Position numbers and translations under genes: made by a program. A DNA stretch of 64,000 nt from Sphingomonadales bacterium (GTDB taxonomy: Bacteria; Pseudomonadota; Alphaproteobacteria; Sphingomonadales; Sphingomonadaceae), in NCBI GenBank assembly GCA_947470185.1, contig CANIRZ010000001.1:1-64000 (forward strand). The letters run 5' to 3'. Below the pieces are notes generated by a model. The model was not told where the DNA came from and searched no databases. It saw only the letters and a list, made by a program, of their open reading frames with translations. This document shows positions 49,168-58,053 of the stretch, piece by piece. Every line of letters starts with the position of its first letter. Positions within the stretch are counted from its first letter, which is position 1.

Positions 49168-50727
49168 ATGATGGCCGTTGAGCAGCAATCCGTGATGCAG
49201 CGCATGTTCGCGCGCAAGACGATCGCACAAGTACAAAGAGAGTCAGCGAATAGCGAACTGAAGCGCTCGTTGGGCAAATGGAACCTTCTGCTGTTGGGCG
49301 TTGGTTGCATCATTGGTGCGGGTATCTTCGTCCGTACCGGCAGTGCAGCAGCTTTGCATGCTGGCCCAGCGGTTATGTTGTCCTTCGTTGTAGCAGGTAT
49401 CGTCTGCGCTTTTGCAGGTTTATGCTACGCAGAACTCTCCTCGACACTGCCTGTGTCGGGTTCGGCTTATACATACAGCTACACCACGCTGGGCGAATTT
49501 GTCGCCTGGATCATGGGGGCACTTCTCCTCCTTGAATATGGCTTGGCGGCTTCCGTAGTTGCCGTTGGCTGGGGCGGCTATGTCGTCAGCCTGCTGGCGG
49601 ACTTCGGCCTTGTCATTCCCCCGCAATTCACCGGACCCACCGGACATGCCGTGATGCGAGACGGTGTTCCGATGGTGGTTGATGGCGCAGCTGTTACAGC
49701 AATCTTCAATCTACCCGCCTTCCTCATCTGCATGGTGCTCGCGGTTTTGCTGATGGTTGGAGTGTCGGAATCGGCCAAGGTAAACAATGTCATTGTGGCG
49801 ATTAAAGTCAGCGTGCTCGCTGCGTTCATTCTGGTGGGCGGATATATCGTATTGAATAATCTGCCTGAATTGATGGCGAAGAATTGGACGCCTTTCATTC
49901 CCGAAAACACAGGCGATGGCCAATTCGGTGTCGACGGAATTATGCGTGCAGCCTCCATCGTGTTCTTTGCATATATCGGCTTCGAAGCGGTTTCGACCGC
50001 TGGTCAGGAAGCGAAAGACCCGAAGCGTGATATGCCATTTGGTATCATCGGTTCGTTGGTTGTCTGCACCGTCATCTATATGCTGGTTGCAGCAATTATG
50101 ACTTTGCTCGTGCCTTATGCATCGCTCAACGTTCCAGACCCTGTAGCCGTCGTTGTCGATAGCTTTGGCCCACAATGGTCTTGGCTGGCAAAGACGATCA
50201 AGGTTGGTGCAATCATCGGTCTGACATCTGTTGTGCTTGTTTTGATGTACGCGCAAACCCGTATCTTCTACACCATGGCCCGCGATGGCCTGTTGCCGAA
50301 GATATTCTCAAAGGTGCATCCAAAGTTCCACACGCCTTATATCAATACGATGTTGGTTGGCACGATCACCGCGGTTGCTGCTGGCTTTTTTGACATCAAC
50401 GTTCTGGGTGACATGACTTCGGTCGGGACATTGGCTGCATTTGCCATCGTCTGCCTATCGGTGATTTACCTGCGCCGTGCAGCACCAGAATTGCCACGTG
50501 GTTTCTCTGTGCCTCTGTATCCTGTCGTTCCGATCCTTGGCATCCTGTCATGCTTGTATCTGATCACGTCGGTGCCTTACAATGTTCTGCTGTTCTTCGT
50601 ATATTTCCTCGTCGGGGCAATCATATTGTATTTCATCTATGGCATGCGCAACTCAAACTTGCAGCATGACCAAAGCATGGATGATGCGGCGGATATGGGT
50701 GAGTTTCCTGGTCCAGTTGTGGACTAA
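49168..50727 (+). CDS. APC-family amino acid permease
   Basis: 519 aa, about 12-14 membrane segments. LGVGCIIGAGIFVRTGSAAALHAGPA is the conserved TM1 substrate/Na+-like unwound helix motif and IVFFAYIGFEAVSTAGQEAKDP the TM6 motif, resembling cationic amino acid transporters (YfnA/CAT-like). Substrate not assignable. GGGGAG lies 5-8 nt before ATG 49168 (a second ATG follows directly). A strong terminator follows. Confidence 0.9.
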   Translation: MMAVEQQSVMQRMFARKTIAQVQRESANSELKRSLGKWNLLLLGVGCIIGAGIFVRTGSAAALHAGPAVMLSFVVAGIVCAFAGLCYAELSSTLPVSGSAYTYSYTTLGEFVAWIMGALLLLEYGLAASVVAVGWGGYVVSLLADFGLVIPPQFTGPTGHAVMRDGVPMVVDGAAVTAIFNLPAFLICMVLAVLLMVGVSESAKVNNVIVAIKVSVLAAFILVGGYIVLNNLPELMAKNWTPFIPENTGDGQFGVDGIMRAASIVFFAYIGFEAVSTAGQEAKDPKRDMPFGIIGSLVVCTVIYMLVAAIMTLLVPYASLNVPDPVAVVVDSFGPQWSWLAKTIKVGAIIGLTSVVLVLMYAQTRIFYTMARDGLLPKIFSKVHPKFHTPYINTMLVGTITAVAAGFFDINVLGDMTSVGTLAAFAIVCLSVIYLRRAAPELPRGFSVPLYPVVPILGILSCLYLITSVPYNVLLFFVYFLVGAIILYFIYGMRNSNLQHDQSMDDAADMGEFPGPVVD

Positions 50728-50752
50728 GGTTGTCGCCAAATAACAATAGGAC

Positions 50753-50779
50753 AGGGGCGCTTCGGTGCCCCTTTTCTTT
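50753..50779 (+). terminator. Rho-independent terminator of the APC permease gene
   Basis: Stem AGGGGCGC/GTGCCCCT with a TTCG tetraloop, followed by TTTCTTT. It sits between the permease and the convergent MFS gene; its T-run on the plus strand assigns it to the permease. Confidence 0.88.
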
Positions 50780-50782
50780 GCG

Positions 50783-52036
50783 TTAATTATGAGGGTTGGC
50801 GGGAATAGGTTGCGTGGTGCCGGGCCGCGTGAACAGCTTGCCCCTCTCGCACCATAGGACAAGGCCAAGCGCCACAAGCCCGCAATAGAAAAAACCAAGC
50901 GCTACGGGAAAGACCGTGCCGTCAAACTGTTGCCCGATCAAGGCGCCCAGCGATGCGGCCAGAACCGTGCGGACAAAAGTCTGGAACGATGATGCCGCGC
51001 CTGCAACATGGCCAAAGGGCGTCATTGCAATCGACGAGAAGTTCGAACCGATAAATCCGATCATCGCCATATTACCCGTGAGCAGTACCAAGAAGATCGG
51101 AAGCGAGGTTGGCACAAAAGTGGCCGCAAGCAATTGCAAACCACCCAGCGCGATAAAGGTCAGCAGCGCAGTTTGCGACACACGGCGCGCGCCAAAACGT
51201 TCGACGATGCGCGAATTGGTGAAGTTCGATGCGGCAATGCCAATGGCGATTATGGCAAAGCCAATGGTGAAGAAATCCGCGGCATGGAAGACTCGATCAA
51301 ACATCTGCTGCGAGCTGTTGAGATAGCCAAACAGGGCACCCTGCGTGACGCCGGCCCCAATCATATAGCCAGCCGAATTGCGGTTCAGGACAACTATCTT
51401 CCATGCTTTGGCCAGCGCGTGTGGCTGAATGGGAATGACATTTTCTGGCGCCAAGGTTTCGGGCAACCGCACATAGACCCAGATCGACGCGGCGACGGCC
51501 ATGAAGGCCATGATGTCGAAAATCGTGCGCCAGCCTGCAAATAGCAACACCATCTGACCAATCGTTGGCGCGACGATGGGCACGATCATGAATATGAGAA
51601 AGATTGTCGACATCCGCCGCGCCATGGCATCGCCTTCAAACTGATCGCGAATGACCGAGATGACGAGAACCCCCATCGCTGCCGCCAACAGCCCATGTGC
51701 AAACCGCATCATAAGCATGATTTCAAACGTTGGCGCTATCGAGCAGGCCAATGAAAAAATCGCAGCGCCAAGTGTTGCGATCAGCAATATCGGCTTTCGG
51801 CCATAACGATCAGACAGTGGACCGTAGATCAGCGCACCAATCCCGGTGCCTGCCAAAAATGTCGAAATTATGTATTGAATCTGGTTCGGGTCAGCGATGC
51901 CAAGGCCGCGGACCATCGCGGGGAATGCGGGTAACATGGCATCAATCGCAAGCGCGTTGAGCGCCATGAGAGATGACATCATGACCGTGAGTTCGCGTGG
52001 ACCGATAGTTTTCTTAGCTGGATTCTGTGATGCCAT
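50783..52036 (-). CDS. Bcr/CflA-type MFS drug exporter
   Basis: 417 aa, 12 membrane segments. The A motif after TM2 reads GPLSDRYGRKPILLIAT, and VISVIRDQFEGDAMARRMS is typical of the Bcr/CflA branch, whose members export drugs such as bicyclomycin or chloramphenicol by proton antiport. ATG 52036 gives the usual N-terminus; ATG 52057 is possible. It is 48 nt downstream of radC's 3' end, both on the minus strand. Confidence 0.9.
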   Translation of the reverse strand: MASQNPAKKTIGPRELTVMMSSLMALNALAIDAMLPAFPAMVRGLGIADPNQIQYIISTFLAGTGIGALIYGPLSDRYGRKPILLIATLGAAIFSLACSIAPTFEIMLMMRFAHGLLAAAMGVLVISVIRDQFEGDAMARRMSTIFLIFMIVPIVAPTIGQMVLLFAGWRTIFDIMAFMAVAASIWVYVRLPETLAPENVIPIQPHALAKAWKIVVLNRNSAGYMIGAGVTQGALFGYLNSSQQMFDRVFHAADFFTIGFAIIAIGIAASNFTNSRIVERFGARRVSQTALLTFIALGGLQLLAATFVPTSLPIFLVLLTGNMAMIGFIGSNFSSIAMTPFGHVAGAASSFQTFVRTVLAASLGALIGQQFDGTVFPVALGFFYCGLVALGLVLWCERGKLFTRPGTTQPIPANPHN

Positions 52037-52083
52037 GTCGGGCCTATGCGGGAGCATTGGTTATTTTGCCACCCGCTAAATCG

Positions 52084-52782
52084 TTACAGTAGCCCGGAGC
52101 TGCGCATACTGTTGAAACCGTTTTTGCCGATAATGATATGGTCGTGCACTGCAATTCCGAACTTTTTCCCCGCGTCGGCAATGTTGCGGGTCATCGTAAT
52201 GTCCTGCCGGCTTGGGGCGCTATCCCCGCTTGGATGATTGTGGACAAGGATGATCGCAGCGGCGCCCAGATCCATCGCGCGCCGGATGACTTCGCGGGTA
52301 TAAATCGCGGCTTCGTCGATTGACCCTTCGCTTGCAACCTCATCACGGATCAGCATGTTTTTGCTGTTGAGATACAAGGTGCGCACACGCTCAATCGTAA
52401 GATGCGCCATGTCGGCGCGCAGATAATCGAGCAAAGATTGCCATGAGGACAAGATCGGCAGTTCACGCACTGGTTCGCTCAACAGGCGAAGCGCCGCAAC
52501 CTGAACGATTTTTAAAGCAGCAACGCTCGTTTCGCCCATCCATTTTTCTTGCAAGATACTGTCGGCGTCGGCGGTCAGCAAGGCGGCGAGACTGCCATAT
52601 CGGCGAATTAAGTCTTTCGCAATTTGCTTGGTATCGCGGCGCGGAATGGCGAGCGCGAGCAAATATTCGATCAGTTCATGGTCGTGGAGGCTGTCGCCAT
52701 TTTTCTCCAGCAAACGTTTGCGCAAACGTGCGCGGTGGCCAACACCATGGTGCTCTGTCTTGTCCGCGCTATCCGTCATCAC
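52084..52782 (-). CDS. radC: RadC-family JAB-domain protein
   Basis: 232 aa. An N-terminal UPF0758 helical region (RARLRKRLLEKNGDSLHDHELIEYLLALAI) leads to a JAB/MPN domain with VHNHPSGDSAPSRQDITMT, the JAMM-type metal site. Despite the name, a DNA-repair role is disputed; family members often sit on mobile or phage-like regions, but this one has normal surroundings. Confidence 0.9.
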   Translation of the reverse strand: MMTDSADKTEHHGVGHRARLRKRLLEKNGDSLHDHELIEYLLALAIPRRDTKQIAKDLIRRYGSLAALLTADADSILQEKWMGETSVAALKIVQVAALRLLSEPVRELPILSSWQSLLDYLRADMAHLTIERVRTLYLNSKNMLIRDEVASEGSIDEAAIYTREVIRRAMDLGAAAIILVHNHPSGDSAPSRQDITMTRNIADAGKKFGIAVHDHIIIGKNGFNSMRSSGLL

Positions 52783-52794
52783 TGCTATCCTGTT

Positions 52795-53118
52795 GTGATA
52801 GAAGCCTTTTCTGTGAATTTTGCATCGAGCGCAAGCGGCTTAAAGCGAATGGCGTTGCAACCAGACGGTTATCTTGGCTTTGCAACCACGCCGTCCCCCG
52901 CAACCCGCGCGTTGGTTGAGGACATCAATATCAAGCGTAGGGCGGCATATTCGAAAGAAGCGCTCACCAATGGCGCAACGGTTGAGGAAATGGCGCTGCG
53001 TAGCGGCTGTTGCTTGATTGCAGAACGCACGGTTGCGGGCGAAAAATACCAAACACCTTCGGGCCAATGGAAAACCCGCGATGGCAGTGCGCCGGAATTG
53101 GACCCGCGCTGCCCCTAA
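52795..53118 (+). CDS. DUF1318 (YdbL-like) protein, no visible signal peptide
   Basis: About 107 aa from GTG 52795. The domain QPDGYLGFATTPSPATRALVEDINIKRRAAYSKEA, GATVEEMALRSGCCLIAERTVAGEKY and PSGQWKT is the YdbL/DUF1318 pattern. Family members are normally exported, but the codons upstream give no signal peptide (IEAFSVNFASSASGLKRMAL) and no good start: candidates are GTG 52795, GTG 52813 and ATG 52849. The N-terminus may be lost, or the start lies in the divergent radC region. It could be a decaying gene. Confidence 0.65.
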   Translation: MIEAFSVNFASSASGLKRMALQPDGYLGFATTPSPATRALVEDINIKRRAAYSKEALTNGATVEEMALRSGCCLIAERTVAGEKYQTPSGQWKTRDGSAPELDPRCP

Positions 53119-53333
53119 AGCTGAAATAAGCGTCAGGCGCGTGTTCCCGAATAAGGGATGATACCGTCTTAAAACCCCGCTGGGGCACGGATGCCCGGCG
53201 CCGGCCTGTTGCATTGCAACATTCTTGCGTGCGCGCTGTTGACTTGGCGCAGACGCTCTCCTAAAGCGCCGATGCCTAGGCGGGGTTGCCCCGATTTCGT
53301 GGTGGTTCCCTTTGTTAAAGAGGATGGAATCAC

Positions 53334-53651
53334 ATGATGTCGGACAATTCCGGGCAGGATGGCAAAGGCAAAAGTGACGCTCGGCTCGATTCGTTAGACA
53401 TGCAGCTGAAAGCGGCGCGGAAGGCCGAAGCAGAACGCGCAGGTAAAGATCAGGTTCCAGCCAAAGGAATGCGGCAAGGGAACAGGGTTTTAACTGAGCT
53501 GATCGCTGGTCCTGCTGGTGGTGCACTGGTTGGGTGGTTGTTTGACCGCTTGCTGGGTACTTCGCCTGCGCTTCTGTTGGTCTGCATGTTTTTGGGCATC
53601 GCAGTCGCCTTCAGGAACATTATAAAGATCTCAGGGGAGCGTCCGGAATAG
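53334..53651 (+). CDS. atpI: AtpI/AtpZ-family F0 assembly protein
   Basis: 105 aa. A charged N-terminal half (SDNSGQDGKGKSDARLDSL) precedes two membrane hairpins: GPAGGALVGWLFDRLLGTSP and LLLVCMFLGIAVAFRNI. The pattern matches AtpI in alphaproteobacteria, which helps assemble the c-ring. AGAGGA lies upstream of ATG. First gene of the F0 operon. Confidence 0.88.
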   Translation: MMSDNSGQDGKGKSDARLDSLDMQLKAARKAEAERAGKDQVPAKGMRQGNRVLTELIAGPAGGALVGWLFDRLLGTSPALLLVCMFLGIAVAFRNIIKISGERPE

Positions 53652-53715
53652 TCTGGGCGCTTAAGTCGTATAATATGCCCACGCGAAATCGCTTGGGTGT
53701 GGAAAAAACAGGGTA

Positions 53716-54507
53716 GTGAACGTGGCAGGCGAAAGCGGCAAAATCGATCCGATGCACCAGTTCCAGATTGAGCCGCTCGCGCAGCTCAATATTGCTGGAT
53801 ACGACGTCTCCTTCACAAACTCTTCGTTGTTCATGATCCTCGTATTGGGCGCCTTGTGGCTGTTCATGTGGGGCGGAATGAAACGTGACCTGGTTCCCGG
53901 TCGCTGGCAGATGGCGGTCGAAGGCGTAACCGGCTTCGTCAACAATATGCTGACCTCAAGCGTTGGTCCCGAAGGCAAAAAATATGTGCCTTTGGTGTTC
54001 TCGCTGTTCATGTTCATCCTCATGGCAAACTTCATGGGCATGATGCCATTTGGTATCGTCCCCGGCGTGCACCCATTCACGGTCACCAGCCACCTGACAA
54101 TCACCGCCGTGCTTGCGGTCATCAGCTTTGGTACGGTTTTGATCGTTGGCTTTTGGAAGCATGGCCTGCACTTTTTCAGCCTGTTTGTTCCACATGGCAC
54201 ACCTTGGTGGTTGCTGTGGCTCATCCCGCTGATTGAGCTGTTTTCGTTCCTTATCCGCCCATTCAGCCTCGCACTTCGTCTTTTTGTCGCCATGACAGCT
54301 GGGCACGTGTTGATGAAGGTGTTGGCGGGCTTCGTCATCAACGGCCTGAACGCAGAAGCTGCGTGGGTGCCATTGGTGGTCAGCATCCCTTCTTTCATCC
54401 TGATGATTGGTATCACGCTGCTTGAGCTGCTGGTATGCGCCATTCAGGCCTATGTATTTGCACTTTTGACTTCGTTGTACATCAACGACGCGGTTAATTT
54501 GCACTGA
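53716..54507 (+). CDS. atpB: ATP synthase F0 subunit a
   Basis: 263 aa, six membrane segments. RPFSLALRLFVAMTAGHVLMKVL holds the essential Arg facing the c-ring; AIQAYVFALLTSLYINDAV is the C-terminal signature. It forms the proton half-channels. GTG 53716 (or GTG 53722) is the start. Confidence 0.94.
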   Translation: MNVAGESGKIDPMHQFQIEPLAQLNIAGYDVSFTNSSLFMILVLGALWLFMWGGMKRDLVPGRWQMAVEGVTGFVNNMLTSSVGPEGKKYVPLVFSLFMFILMANFMGMMPFGIVPGVHPFTVTSHLTITAVLAVISFGTVLIVGFWKHGLHFFSLFVPHGTPWWLLWLIPLIELFSFLIRPFSLALRLFVAMTAGHVLMKVLAGFVINGLNAEAAWVPLVVSIPSFILMIGITLLELLVCAIQAYVFALLTSLYINDAVNLH

Positions 54508-54551
54508 GTTTTTTCTACTACCCATATGTATTTTTGACAGGAGTTATTATC

Positions 54552-54779
54552 ATGGACGCAGAAGCAGCAAAATTGATCGGTGCAGGTCTTGCAGCAATTG
54601 GTGCCGGCCTCGCCGCTGGTGGTGTTGGTAACGTTTTCGGTTCGTTTCTTCAGGGCGCTTTGCGCAATCCTGCAGCAGCTGACGGTCAGCAGGGTCGTTT
54701 GTTCATCGGCTTCGCAGCTGCCGAACTTCTCGGTCTGCTTGCGTTCGTTGTTGCGATGATCCTGATCTTCGTTGCCTAA
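54552..54779 (+). CDS. atpE: ATP synthase F0 subunit c
   Basis: 75 aa hairpin of two membrane helices. GAGLAAIGAGLAAGGVGNVFG is helix 1, the RNP loop lies in GALRNPAAADGQ, and the proton-carrying Glu is in FAAAELLGLLAFVVAMILIF. ATG 54552 has AGGAG upstream; the track's six extra codons are not conserved. A hairpin follows the gene. Confidence 0.96.
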   Translation: MDAEAAKLIGAGLAAIGAGLAAGGVGNVFGSFLQGALRNPAAADGQQGRLFIGFAAAELLGLLAFVVAMILIFVA

Positions 54780-54790
54780 TTGACGGTTTC

Positions 54791-54811
54791 GCCCCGGCAC
54801 AATGCCGGGGC
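54791..54811 (+). terminator. Intercistronic hairpin after atpE
   Basis: Stem GCCCCGGC/GCCGGGGC with loop ACAAT, followed by ATTCTTTC. It lies between atpE and atpF', where a partial terminator or RNA-protecting stem could raise subunit c above the b subunits, as needed for the c-ring. Confidence 0.7.
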
Positions 54812-54838
54812 ATTCTTTCATAAGGACAAGCGCGTAAT

Positions 54839-55333
54839 ATGCCCCAGATTAGTCAGATCCTTGAAACCTATGCATCGCAGTTTTTTTGGCTGCTTATTGT
54901 CTTTGGCCTGATCTATTTTACGATCGGTCATGGCATGTTGCCAAAAATTGAAGCGAGCATGGACGCGCGTGATCGCAAGATTGCGGACGACCTTGCTGCG
55001 GCTGAGCGTGCGCGGGCAGAGGCAGACAATCTGGGCGACAGCGGTGCTGCCGACCTCACGGCGGCACGGACCGAGGCGCAAGCCAAATCCTCCGCTGCCA
55101 AGGCGAAGGCCGCAAAGGACGCCGATGCGCGTCTGGCGAAGGCCGATGCCGAAATCAGCATTAAGGTCGCTGCGTCTGAAGCCGAACTGGCGAAGGCGAC
55201 AGCCAAGGCATTGGCAGGCATTGAAGCCGTTGCGGCAGACGCTGCGGCGGATATCGTTGCCAAGGTTTCCGGTGCTAAGGTGACATCTGCGCAAGCCGCA
55301 ACAGCAGTGAAGGCGGTAATGTCGCATGGCTAA
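54839..55333 (+). CDS. atpF': ATP synthase F0 subunit b'
   Basis: 164 aa. A membrane helix (SQFFWLLIVFGLIYFTIGHG) is followed by KIEASMDARDRKIADDLAAAERARAEAD and a long Ala/Lys/Glu coiled coil. It pairs with subunit b to form the peripheral stalk, the arrangement of photosynthetic and many alphaproteobacterial F0 operons. Stop overlaps the start of atpF by 8 nt. Confidence 0.93.
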   Translation: MPQISQILETYASQFFWLLIVFGLIYFTIGHGMLPKIEASMDARDRKIADDLAAAERARAEADNLGDSGAADLTAARTEAQAKSSAAKAKAAKDADARLAKADAEISIKVAASEAELAKATAKALAGIEAVAADAAADIVAKVSGAKVTSAQAATAVKAVMSHG

Positions 55334-55985
55334 TCCCACTATTGCAACCCAAGCGGCCACCGCCGCGGCACCTGCAAGTAATATGGCAGCACCCGCAGCC
55401 AAAATGCAGGAAGCCGAAAAGACGCTTGATATGTTGGAGGACGACGCCGTCCCTGTGACCCATTCGGGTACAGAGGCAGCACCGGCCGGCGAACATGCCA
55501 CGCCATCGGCGCTAGGCTTTGACGCCACGATGCTCGTCGCGTTGGCGATGTTGGTGGTGCTTGCGCTGGCCATCTGGAAAAAGGTTCCTGCCATGATCGC
55601 AGGTGCGTTGGACAAACAGATTGCAGGCATCAAGCAGCAGTTGGACCAAGCAACAGCGCTGCGCGCCGAAGCTGAAGCCATCAAGGCCGAATATGAAGCC
55701 AAGGCAAAGCAGGCGGCAATTGACGCCGAAGCGATGAAGGCTGCGGCGGAAGAAGAGGCCAAGTTGATTGTTGCCCGAGCCAAATCCGATGCAACGGCAT
55801 TGATTGGCCGTCGTGCACAGGCAGCCGAGGAAAAAATCGCCGCCGCTGAACGCGCCGCGATTGCCGATGTGCGTAAGACTGCGGCCATGGCTGCTGCTGC
55901 TGCTGCTACGCAACTTATCGCTGCGCATCATGACGCAAAGGCCGACGCCGCGCTTATCGACGAATCGATCGCGCAGCTAAACTAA
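55326..55985 (+). CDS. atpF: ATP synthase F0 subunit b, with extended N-terminus
   Basis: 219 aa, longer than the usual ~160. The first ~60 residues are Ala/Thr/Pro-rich and non-membrane (ATAAAPASNMAAPAAKMQEA, THSGTEAAPAGEHATPSA). The membrane helix (ATMLVALAMLVVLALAIWKKV) and normal coiled coil (KQIAGIKQQLDQATALRAEAEAIK) then follow. It starts inside the b' stop. No F1 genes follow; they must be elsewhere. Confidence 0.92.
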   Translation: MANPTIATQAATAAAPASNMAAPAAKMQEAEKTLDMLEDDAVPVTHSGTEAAPAGEHATPSALGFDATMLVALAMLVVLALAIWKKVPAMIAGALDKQIAGIKQQLDQATALRAEAEAIKAEYEAKAKQAAIDAEAMKAAAEEEAKLIVARAKSDATALIGRRAQAAEEKIAAAERAAIADVRKTAAMAAAAAATQLIAAHHDAKADAALIDESIAQLN

Positions 55986-55992
55986 GCTTACA

Positions 55993-56010
55993 TCCCGCAC
56001 ATTCGCGGGA
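55993..56010. terminator. Small hairpin after atpF
   Basis: TCCCGC and GCGGGA pair around ACATTC, 8 nt after the atpF stop. There is no T-run after, so termination would be weak. Confidence 0.4.
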
Positions 56011-56042
56011 TTGAGATTGAGTCTGCCAATGGCTCCGCCTAC

Positions 56043-57998
56043 ATGGCAGGCATCATGTCCAAAGCCGAACGTCCCGACCAGCCAAACGCGGCCTCCCGCT
56101 TTAACGAGGAAAAGGCGACCTATGCGGTTCGCGGCGCCGACACGCCTGATCTCGACACCGGCATTGCCGCGATCCGCAATGTCCTCAAGACCCTGCCGCT
56201 AAAGCCCGGCGTCTATCGCATGCATGATGCACGCGGCGATGTGCTCTATGTGGGCAAGGCCAGGGCGTTAAAGAACCGGGTCGGCAACTATGTGCAGATC
56301 GACCGGATGCCCAACCGCCTGCGCAGGATGGTGGCGCTGACGCGTTCCATGACTATCGTCACCACCAACAGCGAGGCAGAGGCCCTGTTGCTTGAGGCGC
56401 AGTTGATCAAGCGTTACCGCCCCGCCTACAATGTTCTGTTGCGCGATGATAAAAGCTTTCCCTTCATATTGTTGCGTGCGGACCATAAATTTCCACGCAT
56501 TCAAAAACATCGCGGTGCACGGCGGCATAAGGGCCAATATTATGGGCCGTTCGCCAGCGCCGGCTCCGTCAACCAGACGCTGAACGCGCTGGAGAAACTG
56601 TTCCTGTTGCGCAGTTGCTCCGACAGCTTCTTCAACAACCGCGACCGGCCTTGCTTATTGTATCAAATCAAACGGTGTTCGGCGCCGTGCGTCGGGCGTA
56701 TCGATGACAGCGCGTACGAAAGCCTTGTCGCCGACGCCAAATCCTTTCTCGACGGCAAATCCTCCGTTGTGCAGGCAAAGCTGGCGCAGGAAATGGAGAC
56801 CGCCGCCGAAGCGCTTGATTTCGAACGCGCCGCTATGGTCCGTGACCGGTTAAAGGCGCTGACCTTCATTCAAGGGTCGCAGGCGATTAACGCCCAAGGT
56901 GTTGGCGATGCAGACATATTCGCGCTGGCGCACCGCAATGGCGTAATGGGTATTCAGGCGTTTTTTATCCGTGGTGGGCAGAATTGGGGGCATCGGTCCT
57001 TCTTCCCCGCCCATGTCGCCGAAATAAGCGAGGATGAAGTGTTCACCAGTTTCCTTGCGCAATTTTATGAAGATGTCCCGCCCGCAAAATGCATTTTTCT
57101 GGACAGGCAACTGACGGAGGCGGATTTGTTGGCGCAGGCGTTGTCCGAACGGGCCGAGCGCAAGATTGAGATTAGCGTGCCGCAACGCGGTGACCGGGTG
57201 CGCCTTGTAAAACAAGCCACGCGCAACGCCGAAGAAGCGCTCGATCGCAAGCTGGCCGAAAGCACGACGCAGGGCAAATTGCTGCAAGAGGTTGCTGACC
57301 TGTTCGAGCTTCCGGAACCGCCGCGTCGTATCGAAGTATATGACAACAGCCATATTCAAGGGACCAACGCCCTTGGCGCGATGATCGTCGCGGGGCCGGA
57401 AGGCTTCATTAAGGGCCAGTATCGCAAGTTTAACATCAAAAACCCCGACACTGCGCCGGGTGATGACTTCGCCATGATGCGCGAAGTGATGGCGCGGCGC
57501 TTTGGCCGGTTGATGGCAGACGATGCCGATCAGGAACGCGACGAAAACTGGCCCGACCTCGTCCTGATCGACGGCGGCAAAGGGCAAATGAGTTCCGTTA
57601 TGCAAATCGTACGCGAATTGGGGGTCGAGGATGTTGCCTTTATCGGCATATCCAAGGGCCCCGACCGTCATGCCGGTCGCGAGACATTCCACTTTCCCGA
57701 TGGCCGCGAGTTTACGCTGCCCGTCAACGCACCTGTCATGTTCTATTTGCAGCGATTGCGCGATGAGGCGCACCGCTTTGCCATTGGCGCGCACCGTGCC
57801 AAGCGCAGCAAGGCCATTACCGTCAGCCCGCTTGATGAAGTGCCGGGCATTGGCCCGTCACGCAAAAAGGCGTTGCTGATGCATTTTGGCACGGCCCGCG
57901 CGGTGCGCAACGCCAGCCTTGAAGACCTGCAAAAAACGCCGGGTGTGTCCGCCGCCGTCGCGCAAACGGTATATGATTACTATCATAGCAACGGATGA
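56043..57998 (+). CDS. uvrC: Excinuclease ABC subunit C
   Basis: 651 aa. GIY-YIG nuclease: PGVYRMHDARGDVLYVGKA; UVR motif QEMETAAEALDFERAAMVRDRL; C-terminal RNase H-like nuclease: EVYDNSHIQGTNALGAMIV and LVLIDGGKGQMSS; and a HhH end (VPGIGPSRKKALLMHFGTARAVRNA). All parts are present. It makes both incisions around a lesion marked by UvrAB. ATG 56043 or 56055 may be the start; the 45 residues before the nuclease are a lineage extension. Confidence 0.95.
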   Translation: MAGIMSKAERPDQPNAASRFNEEKATYAVRGADTPDLDTGIAAIRNVLKTLPLKPGVYRMHDARGDVLYVGKARALKNRVGNYVQIDRMPNRLRRMVALTRSMTIVTTNSEAEALLLEAQLIKRYRPAYNVLLRDDKSFPFILLRADHKFPRIQKHRGARRHKGQYYGPFASAGSVNQTLNALEKLFLLRSCSDSFFNNRDRPCLLYQIKRCSAPCVGRIDDSAYESLVADAKSFLDGKSSVVQAKLAQEMETAAEALDFERAAMVRDRLKALTFIQGSQAINAQGVGDADIFALAHRNGVMGIQAFFIRGGQNWGHRSFFPAHVAEISEDEVFTSFLAQFYEDVPPAKCIFLDRQLTEADLLAQALSERAERKIEISVPQRGDRVRLVKQATRNAEEALDRKLAESTTQGKLLQEVADLFELPEPPRRIEVYDNSHIQGTNALGAMIVAGPEGFIKGQYRKFNIKNPDTAPGDDFAMMREVMARRFGRLMADDADQERDENWPDLVLIDGGKGQMSSVMQIVRELGVEDVAFIGISKGPDRHAGRETFHFPDGREFTLPVNAPVMFYLQRLRDEAHRFAIGAHRAKRSKAITVSPLDEVPGIGPSRKKALLMHFGTARAVRNASLEDLQKTPGVSAAVAQTVYDYYHSNG

Positions 57999-58053
57999 CT
58001 ATCGCTTGCAGTTGTGAATTGGCTGAGTACAAAAGCGCGACAGGGAGAGACAT

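Noticed and set aside
52084-52782. RadC as evidence of a mobile element
   Set aside because: Neighbours are ordinary chromosomal genes and there are no mobility genes.
54818-55888. 356-aa Ala/Ser-rich minus ORF opposite atpF' and atpF
   Set aside because: Arises from Ala-rich coding on the plus strand (GCN read in reverse); not a gene.
56850-57794. 314-aa minus ORF inside uvrC
   Set aside because: Antisense of UvrC; all UvrC motifs are on the plus strand.
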